Source: Ravibacter sp964559125 (GTDB lineage: Bacteria > Bacteroidota > Bacteroidia > Cytophagales > Spirosomataceae). From it: a DNA stretch of 64,000 nucleotides. The stretch spans positions 33,385-97,384 of the forward strand of contig CAZLGW010000022.1 in assembly GCA_964559125.1 (NCBI GenBank), in the 5' to 3' direction. A program made the translations under genes and the position numbers. The notes under the pieces were generated by a model, which did no database searches, was not told the DNA's origin, and saw only the letters and a program-made list of their open reading frames with translations. Positions 18,180-27,584 of the stretch are shown here, piece after piece. Position 1 is the first letter of the stretch. Each line of letters starts with the position of its first letter.

Positions 18180-18320
18180 GGTTTTATCTTTTAATGAATT
18201 GTTTTCCGCTATTGTAAGTAGTTGCCGGTATATACTTATGCTGTTAGCGGAATGCATTTAAAGTCCTGTTCTGGTTCTTTAAATGCATTCCCCTTTCCAG
18301 GCGTTTTAGCCCGGCATATC

Positions 18321-18512
18321 TTAAGCGATCCTGACGTTTACCGCGTTAAGGCCTTTTCTTCCGTTCGCTACTTCGAAAACGACCCTGTCGTTCTCACGGA
18401 TATCATCCTGGAGACCTGACGAATGGACAAAAATATCCTCTCCACCTTGTGCCGGGGTGATAAATCCGAACCCTTTCATTGCATTAAAAAACTTTACAAC
18501 TCCCTCTTTCAT
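18321..18512 (-). CDS. Cold-shock protein, single CSD
   Basis: 63 residues, the usual Csp size. RNP1 is KGFGFI and RNP2 is DIFVHSS, both in order within one cold-shock domain (MKEGVVKFFNAMKGFGFI at the N-terminus). It binds single-stranded RNA or DNA and acts as an RNA chaperone. It follows another cold-shock-domain gene by 32 bp and the DEAD-box helicase beyond it, which supports an RNA-remodelling cluster. Confidence 0.93.
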   Translation of the reverse strand: MKEGVVKFFNAMKGFGFITPAQGGEDIFVHSSGLQDDIRENDRVVFEVANGRKGLNAVNVRIA

Positions 18513-18544
18513 TGTTTTTTTGTTTAAAATTTAAAATATTCAGT

Positions 18545-18982
18545 TTAATTGTCTTTTTCTACCCGGATAGCGCTAAAGCCCCGTGCGGTTTTCTCCATCT
18601 CAAAAGTGACCTTATCTCCTTCCCTGACGGGCTCAGACAACTCATTTTTGTGGACAAAAATTTTCTCCCGTGACTTGCCGTCTATGATAAAGCCGTATCC
18701 TTTTTCACTGAAAAATGATACAATACCCTTACGCCTTACGTCTTCTGCTTCTACCGGCGCTGCTCCCAGCATGATGTCCTCCACATTGATTTCCGCCTTT
18801 CGCCGGCCGGCCGGCGGCGGGACAGACGTCAGGTTGCCGTATTCATCAAGGTACGCCAGCATTTCATCAAGGCCTTTTCCCTTGTTGTTGTTGACCTTCC
18901 GCTCTTCCATTTTGTGAGCTTTGTCCTGCTTTTTTTTTGCTTTTTTCTCTCGTTTCTCTTTCTTTGAAAAAGTTTCCGCCAT
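18545..18982 (-). CDS. Cold-shock-domain protein with lysine-rich N-terminal tail
   Basis: 145 residues. The first 35 are a highly basic, low-complexity tail (KKEKREKKAKKKQDKAHK). A short linker leads to a C-terminal cold-shock domain (RKGIVSFFSEKGYGFI, then KIFVHKNELSEPVREGD) with RNP1 KGYGFI and RNP2 KIFVH. The tail probably adds non-specific RNA affinity. This architecture recurs in Bacteroidota next to RhlE-type helicases. It is 40 bp downstream of the helicase gene and likely shares its transcript. Confidence 0.88.
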   Translation of the reverse strand: MAETFSKKEKREKKAKKKQDKAHKMEERKVNNNKGKGLDEMLAYLDEYGNLTSVPPPAGRRKAEINVEDIMLGAAPVEAEDVRRKGIVSFFSEKGYGFIIDGKSREKIFVHKNELSEPVREGDKVTFEMEKTARGFSAIRVEKDN

Positions 18983-19022
18983 AATTATTACTTGGATTGA
19001 AATGGCCTGAACGGCCTTTATA

Positions 19023-20129
19023 CTATCTGACCACCTCCATATTAAAGCCGATCAGTTTTTGAATATTCTTCAGGTCTGTGCGTTCTTCGCTGTCACAGAA
19101 CGACACTGCTACGCCGTTCGCTCCTGCGCGTCCTGTCCGGCCTATCCTGTGCACATAGGTCTCCGGTACATTAGGCAGTTCATAATTGACCACGAAAGGC
19201 AGTTCCTCGATATCGATCCCGCGGGCAGCGATGTCGGTAGCGATGAGGACACGGATACGGCTGCTTTTGAAATCCTCCAACGCCCTCTGCCGGGCATTCT
19301 GGGATTTGTTGCCGTGAATTGCGGCCGCCCCGATACCGGTTCTTCCTAGCTGTTTCACCAGCTTATCGGCGCCGTGCTTAGTACGTGTAAAAACGAGTGA
19401 CCGGTCCACTCCTTTATTATTCAATATCGTGATCAGCAGGTTAGCTTTATCACTCTTTTCGACGAAATACACCGATTGCTTCACTGTTTCGGCTGTTGAC
19501 GAAACAGGGGCAACGCTTATCTCCTTCGGGTTTTTGAGTATCGAATCTGCAAACTTCCTGATAGACTGGGGCATGGTGGCAGAAAAGAAGAGCGTCTGCC
19601 GTTTTGCCGGGATTTTTGCCAGGATTCTCTTTACATCATGAATAAAGCCCATATCCAGCATACGATCTGCCTCATCGAGCACCAGGATTTCGAGTTGCGA
19701 CAAGTTCACATGACCCTGCTGCATGAGATCCAGCAGACGCCCCGGGGTAGCGATCAGGATATCTACTCCCTTTCTCAATTGCTGTACCTGTTTCCCCTGG
19801 GGAACACCACCAAAGATCGCTGTATGGGAAAGAGCCAGATACCTGCCATATGCCTCAAAGTTTTCGGCTACCTGGATAGCCAATTCGCGTGTCGGGGTCA
19901 GGACAAGCGCCCGGATACCCCGGCGGCCGCCTCTTTCCTGCAGGATTTGCAAAATCGGGATCGCAAAGGCGGCGGTTTTACCTGTGCCCGTCTGGGCAGC
20001 GCCTATGATATCTCCGCCTTTTAAGATTGGCGGAATAGCATTCTGCTGAATCGGGGTCATTGACGTATACCCATACTCTTCGACTGCACGAAGAATGGAC
20101 TGTGTTATATTTAATTCGTTAAATTTCAT
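19023..20129 (-). CDS. rhlE: DEAD-box RNA helicase, RhlE-like
   Basis: 368 residues, the helicase core with almost no C-terminal extension. The motifs run in order: Q motif (YTSMTPIQQNAIP), Walker A AQTGTGKT, PTRELA, DEAD in VLDEADRMLDMGF, SAT, RVLIATDIAARGID and HRIGRTGR. It unwinds short RNA duplexes, with roles in ribosome assembly and cold growth. It heads a minus-strand series with two cold-shock-domain genes. A promoter-like element about 340 bp upstream and hairpins just before the start suggest a structured leader. Confidence 0.92.
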   Translation of the reverse strand: MKFNELNITQSILRAVEEYGYTSMTPIQQNAIPPILKGGDIIGAAQTGTGKTAAFAIPILQILQERGGRRGIRALVLTPTRELAIQVAENFEAYGRYLALSHTAIFGGVPQGKQVQQLRKGVDILIATPGRLLDLMQQGHVNLSQLEILVLDEADRMLDMGFIHDVKRILAKIPAKRQTLFFSATMPQSIRKFADSILKNPKEISVAPVSSTAETVKQSVYFVEKSDKANLLITILNNKGVDRSLVFTRTKHGADKLVKQLGRTGIGAAAIHGNKSQNARQRALEDFKSSRIRVLIATDIAARGIDIEELPFVVNYELPNVPETYVHRIGRTGRAGANGVAVSFCDSEERTDLKNIQKLIGFNMEVVR

Positions 20130-20585
20130 GAGATGAATGATGCCGGAGTTCCGGCAATACTAATTTTAGTTTGGATTAAAAATCTGATGACCCTCCGGGC
20201 CCGCGAATCCTCGCGGGATAGATATACGTAGAGTCTTAATAGAGTGAAGAAGCCGGCAGGTCTTCCTTCCTGATTCTTTGTGTGTAAGGCTTCTGTTTCA
20301 GCGAAAAAATACCTGCACAATTCACCGGCTAATCAGAAGGCCGGCATAGGATTTATATTCAATAAACTTAAGAATTAGAAAAAAGGCGGCTGGAATGACA
20401 AAAACTGAGGAAGAGAAAAACTCTAAACTGTATCAGAAGGAGCAAGGCAGAAGCCCGTTATGTTATTTTTACAAAGGTAAACCAATTTATCGGACTTACC
20501 TAATTAATTCTGCAGTTTTACAAATTATAAGATCCAACTGCGGGATAATCTGATTTAAAAAGCCAATGTGCTTCGCTTAAGCGGA
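20130..20585 (-). promoter_or_regulatory. Long leader of the helicase gene with hairpins and a -7 element
   Basis: 456 bp with no gene. On the minus strand a -7 match TACCTTTG lies at 20472-20479, which would give a 5' leader of about 335 nt. The leader contains the hairpin CCCGCGA-ATCC-TCGCGGG (20200-20217) and, 12 bp before the start codon, TGCCGG-AGTT-CCGGCA (20141-20156). Long structured leaders are known for cold-induced helicase and csp mRNAs; that this one acts as a thermosensor is inference. The part nearest 20585 is the 3' flank of the desaturase gene. Confidence 0.45.
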
Positions 20586-21695
20586 TTACCCGATCGCATC
20601 GTTTATTGAAGGAAGACCAAACGTTTTCAGGCTTCTGACATGAGACTTGAACGCAACTACGAAAGAAGGGTTTTCCAGGTATTTCAGCCCGAAATCCTCC
20701 GCCGTTTGCCTGATGATCACCGATATTTCCGGATAATGCACATGACATATCTTCGGGAAAAGATGATGTTCTATCTGGTAGTTCAGCCCTCCGAGGTACC
20801 AGGTGAGGATCTTGTTCCCGGGCGAAAAGTTAACCGTGGTTTCCAGTTGGTGGACAGCCCAGTCATTCCTTAGTCTTCCGGTAGAATCAGGCAAAGGATA
20901 GGCAGTGCCTTCAACCGAATGTGCAAGCTGGAATATAACGGTCAGAATTAACCCCGAAGTGATATGCATCAGAAGAAAGCCCGCGAAGATTTCCCAAAAT
21001 GACATTTTGAAAACCAGGACGGGTAAGGCAAAAAATACACCGAAATAGAGCAGTTTCACCAAAAGTAAACCTGCCAGCATTTTCCTGTTCTCAGACGGGC
21101 TCTGACGATTGACCCCTGTTTTTATAAAGCCCCGGTACTGGAAAAAATCTTTCAGCGTAACCCAGTAAAGCGTGAGGATACTGTAGAAAAAGAAGGCATA
21201 AAGCCATTGCCAGCGGTGAGGACGCGCCGGAATTAAATGGGGAGACAGCTTCACCACTCCCCTGTCCCGGATATCCTCGTCCAGCCCGGTTACGTTGGTG
21301 TAGGTGTGATGTAATACATTGTGCTGAAACTTCCAGTTCTTCACGCCCACTCCCACCAGGTAGAGCGTATACCCCAGCCATTTGTTGGCATTTGCGTTGC
21401 CCGAATAGGCTCCGTGATTGGCGTCGTGCATAATATTCATCCCTATTCCCGAAACAGCCAATCCCATCAGAAGCCAGAGCGGGAGTGCCAGAGCCAGGGG
21501 AGGCGTCCAGGTGAGAAGAACAATAAACGGTAGAATATACGCAGAGAGAAAAATGAATGTCTTCAATACCATTCTCCCGTCGCCGTGACGGGAAATTTCA
21601 TTTTCCAGGAAATAGGCATCAACTCTCTTTCTCAGAGTAGTATAAAAATGACTCTTGGTCTCCGGGCTGAACCGGACCTTTTCTTGCTGGCACAT
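20586..21695 (-). CDS. Membrane fatty-acid (acyl-CoA) desaturase
   Basis: 369 residues with four or more membrane spans and the three histidine boxes of front-end/delta-type desaturases: HDANHG, HNVLHHTYTN and YQIEHHLFPK (QxxHH form). The di-iron site formed by these boxes introduces a double bond into acyl chains, raising membrane fluidity. It stands alone on the minus strand upstream of the helicase and cold-shock genes, fitting a role in cold adaptation. The ATG at 21695 begins MCQQEKVRFSPETKS. Confidence 0.9.
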   Translation of the reverse strand: MCQQEKVRFSPETKSHFYTTLRKRVDAYFLENEISRHGDGRMVLKTFIFLSAYILPFIVLLTWTPPLALALPLWLLMGLAVSGIGMNIMHDANHGAYSGNANANKWLGYTLYLVGVGVKNWKFQHNVLHHTYTNVTGLDEDIRDRGVVKLSPHLIPARPHRWQWLYAFFFYSILTLYWVTLKDFFQYRGFIKTGVNRQSPSENRKMLAGLLLVKLLYFGVFFALPVLVFKMSFWEIFAGFLLMHITSGLILTVIFQLAHSVEGTAYPLPDSTGRLRNDWAVHQLETTVNFSPGNKILTWYLGGLNYQIEHHLFPKICHVHYPEISVIIRQTAEDFGLKYLENPSFVVAFKSHVRSLKTFGLPSINDAIG

Positions 21696-21807
21696 TTACT
21701 TTTTGATTTAGATGAATCGAAAAATGAAAGGCCAAACAAAAACAAACTAGTCGATCCGGTCGGAAAAGCATTCTTCAACGATAGAACGTAAAGGTACGGA
21801 ATTTAAT

Positions 21808-21815
21808 TACTTTTG
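21808..21815 (+). promoter_or_regulatory. -7 promoter element (TACTTTTG) that decides the start of the next gene
   Basis: TACTTTTG matches TAnnTTTG. The transcript would begin near 21820, after the in-frame TTG at 21813, so translation must start at the ATG at 21840 rather than at the longer TTG frame. Confidence 0.5.
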
Positions 21816-21839
21816 AAAAAAATACTAACCACACCTGAT

Positions 21840-22916
21840 ATGCCGATTTTCATACTTATTTTATCCGTTTTACTGGTTTTATTAAGCGTCCTTCCCTTTA
21901 TTCAAAACCAGCACTGGATGTTCCGTGTACCGGAGTTTATGAAACTGCAGATACTGATCCTCCAGGTCATCGTATTTATCGCGGCATTTTATTATACAGG
22001 AAGCGTGAAATGGCTATGGGGAGTGCAGGCGGTACAGGCTGGTCTGATTGCTTACCATATCTATATCCTGGCTCGCTACACCAAATTCTGGAGAACTACA
22101 AAATTTGAAACCACCGGCAGAGCTTCCGATAAAATAAAGATAATTTCCTGCAACGTTTACCAGTTCAATACGGAATACGGGCGGCTTGTCGACCTCGTCA
22201 GGAAAGAGCAGCCTGATATTTTCCTGACAATGGAAAGTAACAGTGATTGGGAACGGGCCATGCGGGCGCTTGAGAAAGATTATCCGAACTATGAAAAGGT
22301 AACTTTGGAAAACACCTACGGGATGCACTTCTATACAAAGCTGAAAGTGCGGAAAATCCAAACGCATTTTTTCGTTGCCGACGATCTGCCCAGCATAGAG
22401 GCCGAGCTCGAAACCCGCGACGGGTTCCGTTTCGTCTTCTTCGGGGTGCATCCGCCTCCGCCCAGCCCTACTGAAGAAGAAAACTCAAAGGAAAGGGACG
22501 GCGATCTGCTCTGCGTAGCCAAACGGGTACGGGATTACAAGCTCCCGGTGCTGGTGACAGGCGATTTCAACAACGTGGCCTGGGCGAAATCATCCATATT
22601 GTTCAGGAAAACAAGCCTCCTGATCGATGCTCGTATCGGAAGAGGGGTCTTATCGACTTTCCATGCGAAATACTGGTTTTTCCGGGTACCACTAGACCTG
22701 TTGTTCCACAGCCCGGATATTTTTATAGACAAACTTTTCATCTACCCCTCCATTGGTTCTGACCATTTCCCGATAGGATGTACTTTTCATATCGACAGGC
22801 ATTCCGACGAGCAGGAGGATAAGGTGGAAAATCTGGAAAAAGGCGAGAGGAAGGAAGTAAACGAACTGATCGAAGAAGGGAAAAACGAGGAGAGCGACAA
22901 CCGGGAAGATGCATGA
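21840..22916 (+). CDS. Membrane-anchored endonuclease/exonuclease/phosphatase family protein
   Basis: 358 residues. Three hydrophobic spans occupy roughly the first 85 residues. The EEP catalytic domain follows: ISCNVYQFN with Asn, DIFLTMESN with the metal-binding Glu, GDFNNVAW with the Asp/Asn pair, and the terminal GSDHFPI with the catalytic His. The substrate could be a phosphodiester such as a lipid headgroup or nucleic acid; the membrane anchor favours an outward-facing domain. The tail is strikingly acidic and lysine-rich (EEQEDKVENLEKGERKEVNE), low complexity. It converges with the C25-like gene. Confidence 0.85.
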   Translation: MPIFILILSVLLVLLSVLPFIQNQHWMFRVPEFMKLQILILQVIVFIAAFYYTGSVKWLWGVQAVQAGLIAYHIYILARYTKFWRTTKFETTGRASDKIKIISCNVYQFNTEYGRLVDLVRKEQPDIFLTMESNSDWERAMRALEKDYPNYEKVTLENTYGMHFYTKLKVRKIQTHFFVADDLPSIEAELETRDGFRFVFFGVHPPPPSPTEEENSKERDGDLLCVAKRVRDYKLPVLVTGDFNNVAWAKSSILFRKTSLLIDARIGRGVLSTFHAKYWFFRVPLDLLFHSPDIFIDKLFIYPSIGSDHFPIGCTFHIDRHSDEQEDKVENLEKGERKEVNELIEEGKNEESDNREDA

Positions 22917-22998
22917 CAGATGCTATTGGATTTATTGTCCCAGTAGTGCGCTTCATCCGGCGTTACTTTCAGCACGCGGATGCCCGGCTGACTTTAGA

Positions 22999-25182
22999 TT
23001 ACCGTGCCGTGGCAGAACGCCGTTCCGTAATGACAATCTTTTGCGTCCTTGCACTGCCGTCGGTTTTTAAAACTCTGACGATGTAAAGGCCCGGCCTGAG
23101 TTGTCCGACGGAAATACCGGCTTCGGAAACGTCGGATGTTTCAAGTACACTGTTCCCCAGGATATCGGTGATGCAGACCGACCGGATGTCTTTTCTTATT
23201 TGGACCGGAATATAAAATCTTTCCGACGCCGGATTGGGATATATTGAATAGCCATGCTGATCCGATATTGCCGTTTCGATATTAGAAAAGGAGAATGTGT
23301 TATCATAGTCGATCATTCGCAGCCGGTAAAAGCTACGTCCGGGAAGGGGGTTGGCGTCAGTAAAAGAATATTGGCTTCCTAAGCCTTCGCCCCGGGCTTG
23401 TACGGTTCCGGCTATCTCCCAGCTTTTCCCGTCGGCGCTTCGTTCGATCTCAAAACGGTCTGTATGGGTTTCGGAGGCGGTAGACCATTTCAGCAAGACG
23501 TGCCGGTCTTCTTTTGTAACGTTGAAGTCCCGGAGCACGACGGGAAGCGGTGTGGAGTCCTGGAGCCTGGCAAGAGGATCTCCCAGCAGCAAGTCACTCT
23601 CGATGTAGGACCTGGAAAACCGGAACGCATCGCTAAAGGTATACCCTTGAGACATAAGGGTAGATGTTCCGTTATTCCGGAAGGGATACTCGAGCGCACT
23701 TGCGCCTTCAGCTGTCAGCGTGAGCAGCAAATCGCTGTATGCATGGACATTTATGACGTTACCTTTTGCCAGGTAGTGCCCGGCCAGGTAGTTTGCTACT
23801 TTAAAGTTCCCGACATCGCACGACCAAAGATCAATGAGTTGGACATTCAGTTGCGGAAGACCATAGATAATATCTTCCTTGTAGATACCGAAGGAATGGT
23901 ACTGAGGATTTCCGTGGAGGTTAAGCGCGAAAATCTCAAAAGATTCGCTGCTCAGCTTACTGATGTAGTCTGCTTTCCAAACGACATCCGCACCGGAATA
24001 TTCGTAGTTTCGTTCATGACCCAGGCTCAACGTGACCACAGAATTCCACCTGCCGTTGGCTTCTGCCATGCTGACTACGTTTTCTTCCGATACAAATCCG
24101 TCACTTAAAAGCACTTTCCTGTCAAAGAGGATTTCCTTGTTCCTGAATTTGTGAAGTTTGTCAAAATAGCCGGTGATATAGCTAACTTTTCCGGCGGCGT
24201 CCAGCGTCAGGTCCGGAATGATCATTCCCATGGAAATAAGCGAGTTGGTTTGCTGGAAAACAGCTTCTCTTACTTCGTCGTCAGGCCTGAAGCAGGTATT
24301 GTGATATTTTGTGCTGTATAAATCGAATCCCGGTGAAGTAAACGAATAGTGCTGATATAAGGGTAAGGTGTAATGCGTAAACGTATATGCTCCGGTTGAG
24401 CTGACAATATTCCCGTTTTCATCCAGCATCGTCCTGTGATGAAATGTCGAAGCGTTGTCGCCGATGAAAAACAGGTAGGAAAGATTGTTGTGGTGGTATT
24501 CATGCTGAACAGTAGAATACAGGTCATACCGGGCCTGTCCGCTATTCGCAAGATACTGTTTCTGTATAACGATGTGGGGATGATCCCTCCCGATATCCGA
24601 GATATACCGGTCGAGTACTGCCTGAACCTGTGGATTTTCTTTCCATTCATCGTTGATCACCAGCAGCATTTTCGCCTGCTGCTGCTGAGTAGCCGGGCTT
24701 GTTTGAAAGTATACGGGTTCAAGCATGTCGCCTCCGCACGGTGGTCCGTTCAATCCGAAAACAGACGTACGGAGTTCGTATGATTTTTCCGGCAACATGC
24801 CGCCCATTACAAAATTTAACGTTCGTTCTGTCTTGTTGATCGCCCTGGTGGAAAGAAAGCTGACACCGATCGCCTGATCATTGCATGTACTCCCGGGACA
24901 ACCGGGCCATATCGCTAATACAATAGTAAAAACATCCTCGATATTAACAGCCGGACCAAAAGTCAATTGAATATCAACGGTACTTTCCGGCCGGTCCTGG
25001 TTGGGGGAAACCGCTACCTGGATATCATAGATCTGCATCCTTGCAGAGGGATTAACGGCCTCTGCCTCCACCATACGCATCTCACCGGATAGGGTGTCGG
25101 TTACCAGCTGTACGGGTTTCTGGCCGAAGGCGGGCACAGTAAGGAATAAGCCGGCAAGAAGAGCAAACGTAATTTTGTTCAT
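22999..25182 (-). CDS. C25-like (clan CD) peptidase homologue secreted by the type IX system
   Basis: 727 residues. Signal peptide 1-20 (ending AFGQ). The central region (170-550) resembles the gingipain-type caspase fold: parallel strands (KMLLVINDEW, LSYLFFIGDNAS), a His in ALNLHGNPQ (His423), a Cys in LWSCDVGNF (Cys455), and a terminal LLGDPLARL like the GDP motif of C25 proteins. A fibronectin-like linker (LKWSTASETHTDRFEIERS) and a T9SS type A sorting domain (SIYPNPASERFYI to QKIVIT) complete it. The sequence is divergent from classical gingipains, so activity is uncertain. Confidence 0.68.
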   Translation of the reverse strand: MNKITFALLAGLFLTVPAFGQKPVQLVTDTLSGEMRMVEAEAVNPSARMQIYDIQVAVSPNQDRPESTVDIQLTFGPAVNIEDVFTIVLAIWPGCPGSTCNDQAIGVSFLSTRAINKTERTLNFVMGGMLPEKSYELRTSVFGLNGPPCGGDMLEPVYFQTSPATQQQQAKMLLVINDEWKENPQVQAVLDRYISDIGRDHPHIVIQKQYLANSGQARYDLYSTVQHEYHHNNLSYLFFIGDNASTFHHRTMLDENGNIVSSTGAYTFTHYTLPLYQHYSFTSPGFDLYSTKYHNTCFRPDDEVREAVFQQTNSLISMGMIIPDLTLDAAGKVSYITGYFDKLHKFRNKEILFDRKVLLSDGFVSEENVVSMAEANGRWNSVVTLSLGHERNYEYSGADVVWKADYISKLSSESFEIFALNLHGNPQYHSFGIYKEDIIYGLPQLNVQLIDLWSCDVGNFKVANYLAGHYLAKGNVINVHAYSDLLLTLTAEGASALEYPFRNNGTSTLMSQGYTFSDAFRFSRSYIESDLLLGDPLARLQDSTPLPVVLRDFNVTKEDRHVLLKWSTASETHTDRFEIERSADGKSWEIAGTVQARGEGLGSQYSFTDANPLPGRSFYRLRMIDYDNTFSFSNIETAISDQHGYSIYPNPASERFYIPVQIRKDIRSVCITDILGNSVLETSDVSEAGISVGQLRPGLYIVRVLKTDGSARTQKIVITERRSATAR

Positions 25183-25322
25183 GAAATCGAGTGTTGATGT
25201 AAAGAACTTTCTACTTACTGGGACACAACCAAAGCCTGCTTCGTTGCATCATGCTTCTGAAAATATTCTTCGCGTGAAATCGCATAGGAACGCCGGTATC
25301 CATAAATTCGCAAGCTAAAAGG

Positions 25323-25346
25323 AACCGGAGTCCACCCACTCCGGTT
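25323..25346 (+). promoter_or_regulatory. Hairpin upstream of the Na/Pi cotransporter gene
   Basis: Perfect 9-bp stem AACCGGAGT / ACTCCGGTT with a 6-nt loop, ending 31 bp before the ATG at 25378 in the 195-bp gap between two divergent genes. No T-run follows on either strand, so it is more likely a leader structure or protein site than a terminator. Its role is unknown. Confidence 0.3.
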
Positions 25347-25377
25347 AAAATTCCAGATCAATCTACTGAAACAAAGC

Positions 25378-26340
25378 ATGTTCGAAGATTTTCAGACAGT
25401 AATCATAATCATTGCCTCCATATCCTTATTTGTATTCGGATTACAGAGTTTCAGCAAGGAAATTGAAAACTTAGGCAAAGAGAAATTATCATACTGGATA
25501 GGAAGAATAACCAAAATTCCGCTGGGTGGCTTTTTACTGGGAGGATTGTTTACGGCGGTCATCCAGTCGAGTACGCTGGTATCTACGCTTACGGTTTCTT
25601 TGGTCAATTCGGGAGTGATCACCTTTCGTGACAGTATCCTGATCCTGCTCGGAACCAATATCGGGACCACCTCAACTGCCTGGATCGTTTCGATAAACTC
25701 CTCTTTCCTGGGGCCGTTTTTTATCGTGCTCGGATCGTTGATCAGTATGGTTCCAGCCAAAATTTCCGTTGCAGGAAAATCTGTTTTTTTCTTCGGTTTC
25801 CTCTTCTTTTCACTTTCGTTTATCAGCCAGGCAATGGAACCGATTAAAAACGATCCATACCTGATCGAAGTCCTGTCTAAGGCTTCCAATCCTTTACTGG
25901 GAATTCTTTACGGTATTATTGTTACCATAATTATTCAATCCAGTTCAGTTGTGGTAGGTTTGGTAATTGTATTGCTTTCTCAAGGGACGATCAATATCGA
26001 TGCGGCTATCCCGATTGTGATAGGCGCCAATATCGGTACTACTTCCACAGCTTTACTGGTCAGTCTGAAATACTCTTCCATTGCCAAACTCGTAGCCTGG
26101 GCGGCATCGTTTTTCAATATCATCGGGGTTGTACTGATGTTCCCGTTTTTCGGCGTATTGAAAGAAATAGCGGTTTCCTTTAGCAGCGTACCCTCCCTGC
26201 AGGTAGCTATGGCATATACGATCAGCAATACGTTTACATCGCTCTTTTTCCTTTTACTGATAAAACCGACTATCAGGAGGTTACAAAAACACAAGTGGTA
26301 CTGGCAATCAGGGGGAAGTAGCGTGGTAGATGGAAATTAA
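25378..26340 (+). CDS. Na+/phosphate cotransporter (NptA/PF02690 type), no PhoU domain
   Basis: 320 residues, mostly membrane spans. The two inverted Na/Pi repeats are marked by VIQSSTLVST (about 60) and IIQSSSVVVG (about 183), each followed by a GTNIGTTST/GANIGTTST motif. It couples sodium entry to phosphate movement across the inner membrane. Many homologues carry a C-terminal PhoU-like domain; this one stops after the second repeat. The gene is visibly AT-richer than its neighbours. Its last 68 bp overlap, antisense, the abnormal end of a truncated ABC gene, suggesting that it sits at a recombination junction. Confidence 0.88.
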   Translation: MFEDFQTVIIIIASISLFVFGLQSFSKEIENLGKEKLSYWIGRITKIPLGGFLLGGLFTAVIQSSTLVSTLTVSLVNSGVITFRDSILILLGTNIGTTSTAWIVSINSSFLGPFFIVLGSLISMVPAKISVAGKSVFFFGFLFFSLSFISQAMEPIKNDPYLIEVLSKASNPLLGILYGIIVTIIIQSSSVVVGLVIVLLSQGTINIDAAIPIVIGANIGTTSTALLVSLKYSSIAKLVAWAASFFNIIGVVLMFPFFGVLKEIAVSFSSVPSLQVAMAYTISNTFTSLFFLLLIKPTIRRLQKHKWYWQSGGSSVVDGN

Positions 26341-27547
26341 AGTAGAACTTGTCCTGCCTGATATTACGGATATCTACCCCGCCTATCCTGATGTTTCCTT
26401 CATCCACATCCCAAAAGCGGGCAATAAGCGAGGCAATAGTAGTCTTACCCGAGCCGGAATGCCCTACCAATGCCAGCATTGATTTTTCAGGGATCGTAAA
26501 ATTCAGGTTCTGAACGGTGGGTTTGTCCAGGTACCCGAAACTAACGTCCTCAAACACGATATCGTACCATTGCGGAAGCTCATCCTTATCTGTTTCCATT
26601 GTAGGTTCTTCCAATACCCGGATAACACGGTTCAGGCTTTCGTTCATGTACCGGAGCATTAAATAATCCACCATCAGCACTTTCAACGGATTATACAGGT
26701 TGTAGCCCATTATCAGGAAGGTGATCAATATGGGAATGGTAATGCTGTTCCCGCTCAGGTAGTATAACCCCAATGCGACCATTCCCAGAAAGCATACCTC
26801 AAAAATGATAGTGGTCGTTACGACGATAGGTCCCGGCAAGGCTTCCATCCGGATGCTCTTTTTACGCAGGTCGTCAAAAGCAGCTTCCAGCACTTTGTGT
26901 CTCTCCCCGGTGAGTCCGTACGATTTCAAATGACGTATACCTTGTACGTATTCCAGGAACTTTGCCCCTACATCATTCCTGGCTGCGATCTGCTTTTTAA
27001 AAAGCCTGCTTCCCAGGTAATCCACCAGCCAGAGAAATGGGTAGATCAGAGGCACCGCAGCCAGCAGGCAGAGGGCAAGCCGCCAGTCATAGATGAGCAG
27101 GAATACCGACAAAACCACGGTACCGAACACTGCCGCCGCCAGGTTACCGATACTGTGACCGAATATCCCCTCGAAATTAGCTACATCCTGCAGCACCACG
27201 GAAGCAATTTCTCCCGGGTCTTTCTTTTTGAAAAAACCCAATGAAAACTTCTGGATACGGTTGCCCAGCAGCATACGGAGCCTGGTCGACAGGTCATAGA
27301 CCCAGATATTGGATTTGATCATCGAACGGGAAGCAATGAAAAACTGGATGACCAGCATGACAGCCATCAATCCCACAACCGACCATATCTTCCTGATGTC
27401 GGGCTGTTCGGAGAACAGTTCCCATACAATGACCAGCAAAATTCCCGATGGCGCCGCTACGAAAATGCTGTGGGCAATTTCCCAGAGGGCCACTTCCCAG
27501 GTACCTTTCCTGTTGAAAGAAGTAACGTATTTTAAATTCTGTATCAT
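26273..27547 (-). pseudogene. ABC half-transporter (exporter fold), truncated after Walker A
   Basis: 424 residues remain. The membrane domain (five to six spans, about 20-300) and the start of the ATPase are normal, including Walker A (GHSGSGKT) and the following GGVDIRNIRQDK. From 26347 downward the reading frame runs 24 residues of unrelated sequence antisense to the Na/Pi gene and stops. The signature motif, Walker B and H-loop are absent; the intact neighbour at 28289 has all of them. It resembles the YbtQ/IrtB-like partner of a heterodimeric siderophore-linked ABC pair. Unless a partner supplies both ATP sites, it is probably inactive. Confidence 0.85.
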
Positions 27548-27584
27548 GGGTGTTCGACCGGGATTTTAATATTACCCCTATTTC

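Noticed and set aside
22917..22998. Possible terminator between the convergent EEP and C25-like genes
   Set aside because: Only a 6-bp CATCCG/CGGATG match with a long loop and no T-run; too weak to list.
23398..24108. 236-codon plus-strand frame opposite the C25-like gene
   Set aside because: Antisense shadow; the composition is atypical for a protein and there is no start context.
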